A stretch of 64,000 nucleotides of DNA from Bacteroidetes Order II. bacterium (lineage in GTDB: Bacteria; Bacteroidota; Rhodothermia; Rhodothermales; UBA2364): assembly GCA_016788705.1 (NCBI GenBank), contig JAEUSQ010000025.1:54272-118271 (forward strand), given 5' to 3'. Below are positions 61,278-64,000 of this stretch, one piece after another. A program made the position numbers and the translations under genes. The notes beneath the pieces are model-generated. The model saw only the letters and a program-made list of their open reading frames with translations. It was not told where the DNA came from and did no database searches. Position 1 is the stretch's first letter. Each line of letters starts with the position of its first letter.

Positions 61278-62633
61278 ATGTACAATATCATGAAGAACTT
61301 TAAAAACTGGTTGATGGCAGGCGTTCTTGCACTCGGACTTTCTGCTTGTGACCAAATGTTGGATGTAAATCCCGTTCTGAGCATTGACGACAAAACGGCC
61401 TTGCTAACGGCGGATGATGTGCGCGTGACGCTGACAGGCGCCTTTGATGGCCTAAGCAGCGGCGTATTCTATGGTGGTGCGGTTCAATATACGGGTGAAT
61501 TACTGGGCGATGACCGCGAAGTCGTGTTTGGCGGGACCTACACCACGCTCGACGAATTCTACCGAAAAACGATCACCACTTCCAATGTGGATGTTCGGGA
61601 CATTTGGGCGCAAGGCTATGCCACCATTAACCGTGCAAACCATGTGCTCGCCTCCTTAGACAAAGTAAGTGGGGCGGATAAAGGATATTTTGAAGGGCAG
61701 GCCCTTTTTATTCGGGGAGTTGTTTATTTTGAACTGTCTCGGTTGTTTGGTAAAGCCTGGGGAGACGGAGACAATAATACAAACCTAGCCGTGCCTTTGG
61801 TCCTAACCCCGACGCTTGCGGTCACCGAGGCGGATTATAAATCCCGGAATACCGTTGCAGCGGTATATGCACAAGTACTGGAAGACCTCAATAAAGCGGC
61901 AACACTTTTGCCCACAAACGTAGAAGATGGGGTTGTTACCAAAGATGCCGCATTAGCCATGCTGTCACGGGTCTATCTGATGCAGGGCAATTATGCTGCG
62001 GCCCGCGATGCTGCCAATAGCGTCATTAGTAGCGGGAACTACGACCTCACGTCTTCTTTTGGGGCCGCTTTTGCCGATAATACGGCAAGCCCAGAAATGA
62101 TCTTTAGCATTGTTGTTTCCGAACAAGACGGGGTGAATAACATGAACACCTTTTATGCCTCCACAGACAACCAAGGCCGTGGCGACATCCGTGTTCAAAC
62201 CAAGCATCTTGCCCTCTATGAAGCCGGCGACGAACGTAGTAAGTTCTTCGAGACGGTAAACAACCGTGTTTTTACCCTGAAGTTTGCCGACCAATATGGC
62301 GATGTGCCCATGGTCCGCTTGGCAGAAATGTACCTGACCCGCGCCGAGTGTAATCAACGTTTAGGGACAACAATAGGGGCTGCCCCCAAAGACGATGTTA
62401 ATCGTATCCGTAAACGTGCGGGACTCTCGGATTTGACGGCGGTAACGCTGAACGACATCTTGAGGGAACGCAAGTTGGAACTGGCCTTTGAAGGGCATCA
62501 AATCCACGACATCAAACGCACCAAAGGATCGGTAGGTACTACGGCTTTCAGTGCCAATAACTTGATCTTGCCCATCCCGCAGCGTGAAATGGACACCAAT
62601 AATAAATTAGTCCAAAATCCGGGATACAACTAA
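61278..62633 (+). CDS. SusD/RagB-type nutrient-binding lipoprotein
   Basis: This 451-residue surface lipoprotein (lipobox LGLSAC, Cys24 from the first ATG; signal starts MKNFKNWLMAGVLALG) is the lid partner of the SusC protein. Family blocks are present: YATINRANHVLASLDKVSGADKGYFEGQALFIRGVVYFELSRLFGKAWGD and KDAALAMLSRVYLMQGNYAAARDAANSVISSGNYDL with TPR-like helices. Near the end are RLAEMYLTRAECNQRLG, DDVNRIRKRAGL, LNDILRERKLELAFEGHQIHDIKRT and LPIPQREMDTN, a classic SusD tail. A second ATG at 61290 is a reasonable start. A terminator follows. Confidence 0.93.
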   Translation: MYNIMKNFKNWLMAGVLALGLSACDQMLDVNPVLSIDDKTALLTADDVRVTLTGAFDGLSSGVFYGGAVQYTGELLGDDREVVFGGTYTTLDEFYRKTITTSNVDVRDIWAQGYATINRANHVLASLDKVSGADKGYFEGQALFIRGVVYFELSRLFGKAWGDGDNNTNLAVPLVLTPTLAVTEADYKSRNTVAAVYAQVLEDLNKAATLLPTNVEDGVVTKDAALAMLSRVYLMQGNYAAARDAANSVISSGNYDLTSSFGAAFADNTASPEMIFSIVVSEQDGVNNMNTFYASTDNQGRGDIRVQTKHLALYEAGDERSKFFETVNNRVFTLKFADQYGDVPMVRLAEMYLTRAECNQRLGTTIGAAPKDDVNRIRKRAGLSDLTAVTLNDILRERKLELAFEGHQIHDIKRTKGSVGTTAFSANNLILPIPQREMDTNNKLVQNPGYN

Positions 62634-62645
62634 GATTCCACGATC

Positions 62646-63194
62646 TTACAAAAAAGGCTGCATTGGAAACGATGTGGCCTTTTTGGGTAATGGATTCGCA
62701 GCAAAAAGCGTCCTAAAGGTAGAGGGGGCATACGCATTCCGCTTTTTGAACCGTGCCTCGAAACCCTCTAAGGTATCGTACCCACAACTGAAAGCGATCA
62801 CCGCCACCGAAAAGTGGGTTTCCAATAGAAGTTTTTTGGCAAGTGCTATTCTGTGATGTGTCAGAAAACCTTGAAGCGACATGCCATGCAGGGCATTACG
62901 TAGAAGTAGCTTTAATTTACGGTTTTGGCATAAGTGGAATGTTTCTTCTATAACGGAAACACGCAGCTCTTGGCAAAATATAGACTTCCGAATGAAGTCC
63001 GTTATTTCCGCCAACGTTGAGTCTGTAGGAACAGGTGCAAAAAAGAGTTCAGCGTTTAGATAAGCTGTTTTAATTTCAGAAATGATGGTTTCCTGTTCAA
63101 TCCAATTTTGCGAATTTGGCTTCATATACGTTTGCGCTGTGTGTTTGACGAATATGTACACAAACAATGGAAACCAATCTTGGTGAGCAACCAT
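62646..63194 (-). CDS. Short AraC-type DNA-binding protein
   Basis: This 182-residue protein (or 159 from the ATG at 63125, which I find more natural) contains a C-terminal AraC-like two-helix-turn-helix region: RNALHGMSLQGFLTHHRIALAKKLLLETHFSVAVIAFSCGYDTLEGFEARFKKRNAYAPSTFRTLF. The second HTH (VAVIAFSCGYDTLEGFEARFKKRNAYAPSTFR) is well preserved; the first is weaker. There is no effector-binding domain of normal size, only about 60 residues ahead of it. It is convergent with the SusC/SusD pair and might regulate it, but autonomous or remnant status is possible. The last codons overlap a terminator hairpin. Confidence 0.7.
   Translation of the reverse strand: MVAHQDWFPLFVYIFVKHTAQTYMKPNSQNWIEQETIISEIKTAYLNAELFFAPVPTDSTLAEITDFIRKSIFCQELRVSVIEETFHLCQNRKLKLLLRNALHGMSLQGFLTHHRIALAKKLLLETHFSVAVIAFSCGYDTLEGFEARFKKRNAYAPSTFRTLFAANPLPKKATSFPMQPFL
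62650..62685. terminator. Bidirectional terminator between susD-like and AraC-type genes
   Basis: The stem AAAAAGGCTGCAT pairs with ATGTGGCCTTTTT (G-T pairs included) around an 8-base loop, 17 bases after the SusD stop. It overlaps the last codons of the convergent AraC-type gene. Confidence 0.75.
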
Positions 63195-63831
63195 AAAATA
63201 GCATATATTAAAATGTAATGCAATAGGATAGTGAATTAAAGTGCCACTTTAGGACTAAAAAATCTTGTTTATTTTGAATCTGCCCCCCTAAAATACTTCA
63301 TTTGAAGTATATCGAGGGTCGAAAAATGTATTATGTTGACCAAGAGCAAATAAGGAAACCTTCAGGTGAGCAAGTATTTTATCTTTCCTATGCAAGATCA
63401 TAACATATGGTTTTGCGTAGGAATTTTGCGTGCCTATGAACGATGCCTTGACGTTCGCATCCATACCTTACTTCCAATATCCTTCCTATAAAAATTGCGA
63501 AAGGGTTGTTACATCATGCGGAAGCATAACAACAAAAAACCGATGAAGAGGTCAGGGCTAACGCCCCTCGACCTGTGTAAGGACATAAACACGTACCACC
63601 CTAAAAAATGTAGAAATGCCTCACACCAACCCCGAACAATTTCTTTTGTAGCACTCGTCTAGATGGGGCGTAGCCCTATTATCTTCGTAGAGATCACGCA
63701 TCCAAGAAACCACAAAGGTACGTAGCCCTGACATCAAATCTGATTAAATAGCCAATTTTCCGGTCGGTCGGTCATTGAGCGGAGTGGATCCCAGCGAAGC
63801 AATACACCGTAAATACCCAAATCAAGTAACC
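63195..63831. other. Intergenic stretch with short hairpin repeats
   Basis: No gene was found in about 640 bases. Three copies of a short motif related to GGGGCGTAGCCCTGA occur: inverted at 63552-63567 inside a hairpin (AGGTCAGGGC..GCCCCTCGACCT), direct at 63665-63677, and partial direct at 63717-63735. Such short GC-rich hairpin repeats are often scattered over a genome. The first 100 bases hold the AraC-type gene's promoter region and a palindrome at 63293. Confidence 0.45.
63293..63310. repeat. Perfect 8-2-8 palindrome
   Basis: ATACTTCATTTGAAGTAT is an exact inverted repeat with 8-base arms, about 100 bases upstream of the AraC-type gene start. It is a possible operator; no binding family is assigned. 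Confidence 0.5.
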
Positions 63832-64000
63832 TTACTTCCGATGTACCTTATACGCATAGGAACTTCGTTCGCTATCAAAATAGATGATCCCGTTTTCACC
63901 CTGAACGGGTGTTGTGGAAAAGACCACCCCATCCTTTTTTTCCGGACAACTCAGCTCAAGCAAGATCTTTCCCGTTTTCAGGTCCATAGCCGTAAGAATC
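63832..64000 (-). CDS. C-terminal end of a probable PQQ-like beta-propeller protein (partial)
   Basis: A leftward frame enters from beyond the window and stops at TAA 63832-63834. At least 55 residues are visible: ILTAMDLKTGKILLELSCPE, then KDGVVFSTTPVQGENGIIYFD, and SYAYKVHRK at the end. The L-x-A-x-D-x-x-T-G-K-x-L pattern and the GIIYF strand are typical of PQQ/WD40-like propeller blades. The 5' part lies outside the window, so the whole protein and its role cannot be judged. Confidence 0.6.
   Translation of the reverse strand, partial: ILTAMDLKTGKILLELSCPEKKDGVVFSTTPVQGENGIIYFDSERSSYAYKVHRK

Noticed and set aside
63541..63740. CRISPR-like repeats in the terminal intergenic stretch
   Set aside because: Copies are too few, of mixed orientation and unequal spacing, and no cas gene is near.

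Overview
The window looks like a chromosomal segment from a member of the Bacteroidota, in the broad sense that includes Rhodothermota-like lineages. The pointers are a SusC/SusD pair, a GldA-GldF-GldG style ABC exporter, a T9SS plug-like lipoprotein (DUF5103 type), a secreted hydrolase with a type IX C-terminal sorting tail, tRNA genes without an encoded CCA, and two tRNA promoters of the TTTG / TAnnTTTG type typical of this phylum. By eye the base composition is in the mid-40s percent GC. The aerobic tyrosine-degradation pair and a complete class III polyhydroxyalkanoate (PHA) locus suggest a free-living aerobic heterotroph. The exact lineage cannot be fixed by reading alone.

Layout. 1-945 is the 3' part of serC. 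1144-6174 is a five-gene operon (outer-membrane barrel, ABC ATPase, two FtsX-type permeases, LolA-like periplasmic protein) that looks like a dedicated lipid or lipoprotein trafficking route to the outer membrane. 6204-7513 holds a glutamine amidotransferase and Maf. 7701-9374 holds two tandem ParA-type ATPases without ParB. Then come a penicillin-acylase-family hydrolase, a lone moaA, a DUF389 membrane protein, tRNA-Ser(CGA), a DUF4287/DUF5655 protein, and a leftward run with a bacilliredoxin, a YtxH protein, a two-TM protein, a DUF2807 protein and an HNH nuclease. 18806-21998 is the Gld-like ABC system. 22035-25335 has a Nudix hydrolase and the hppD-hmgA pair. 25342-30276 (minus) has a lipoprotein, a polyferredoxin membrane protein, the T9SS plug-like protein and a beta-lactamase-fold hydrolase. 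30596-34304 is an HMG-CoA reductase, a coiled-coil protein and an acyl-CoA synthetase.

34567-37878 encodes a large FG-GAP/UnbV secreted protein. Directly after its stop sits a 992-bp IS1595-type element with perfect 23-bp inverted repeats, whose transposase is split at an A8 run, and next to it lies a decayed 1-Cys peroxiredoxin gene. A CysB-like LysR regulator and a SARP/BTAD regulator follow. They lead into the PHA locus 41395-47448: an unknown helical protein, phasin, PhaE, PhaC, a PhaB-type reductase, another helical protein and a PhaA thiolase. This locus makes acetoacetyl-CoA, reduces it, polymerises it and coats the granule.

47541-50203 (minus) is lepA with a downstream secreted protein, preceded by tRNA-Asn(GTT). 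50513-51757 (minus) has an intact phage-tail-collar gene and a wrecked paralogue. 51758-52324 is gene-poor and carries a MITE-like element with a 7-bp target duplication. 52325-62633 has a T9SS-exported lipase-like protein, an M28 peptidase, an arginase and the SusC/SusD pair. A short AraC-type protein, a repeat-bearing intergenic stretch and the 3' end of a probable beta-propeller gene close the window. The strongest leads for something under-described are the barrel-ABC-LolA operon, the extra helical proteins of the PHA locus, and the HMG-CoA reductase with an unassigned N-terminal domain. No CRISPR array or recognisable defence island was found.
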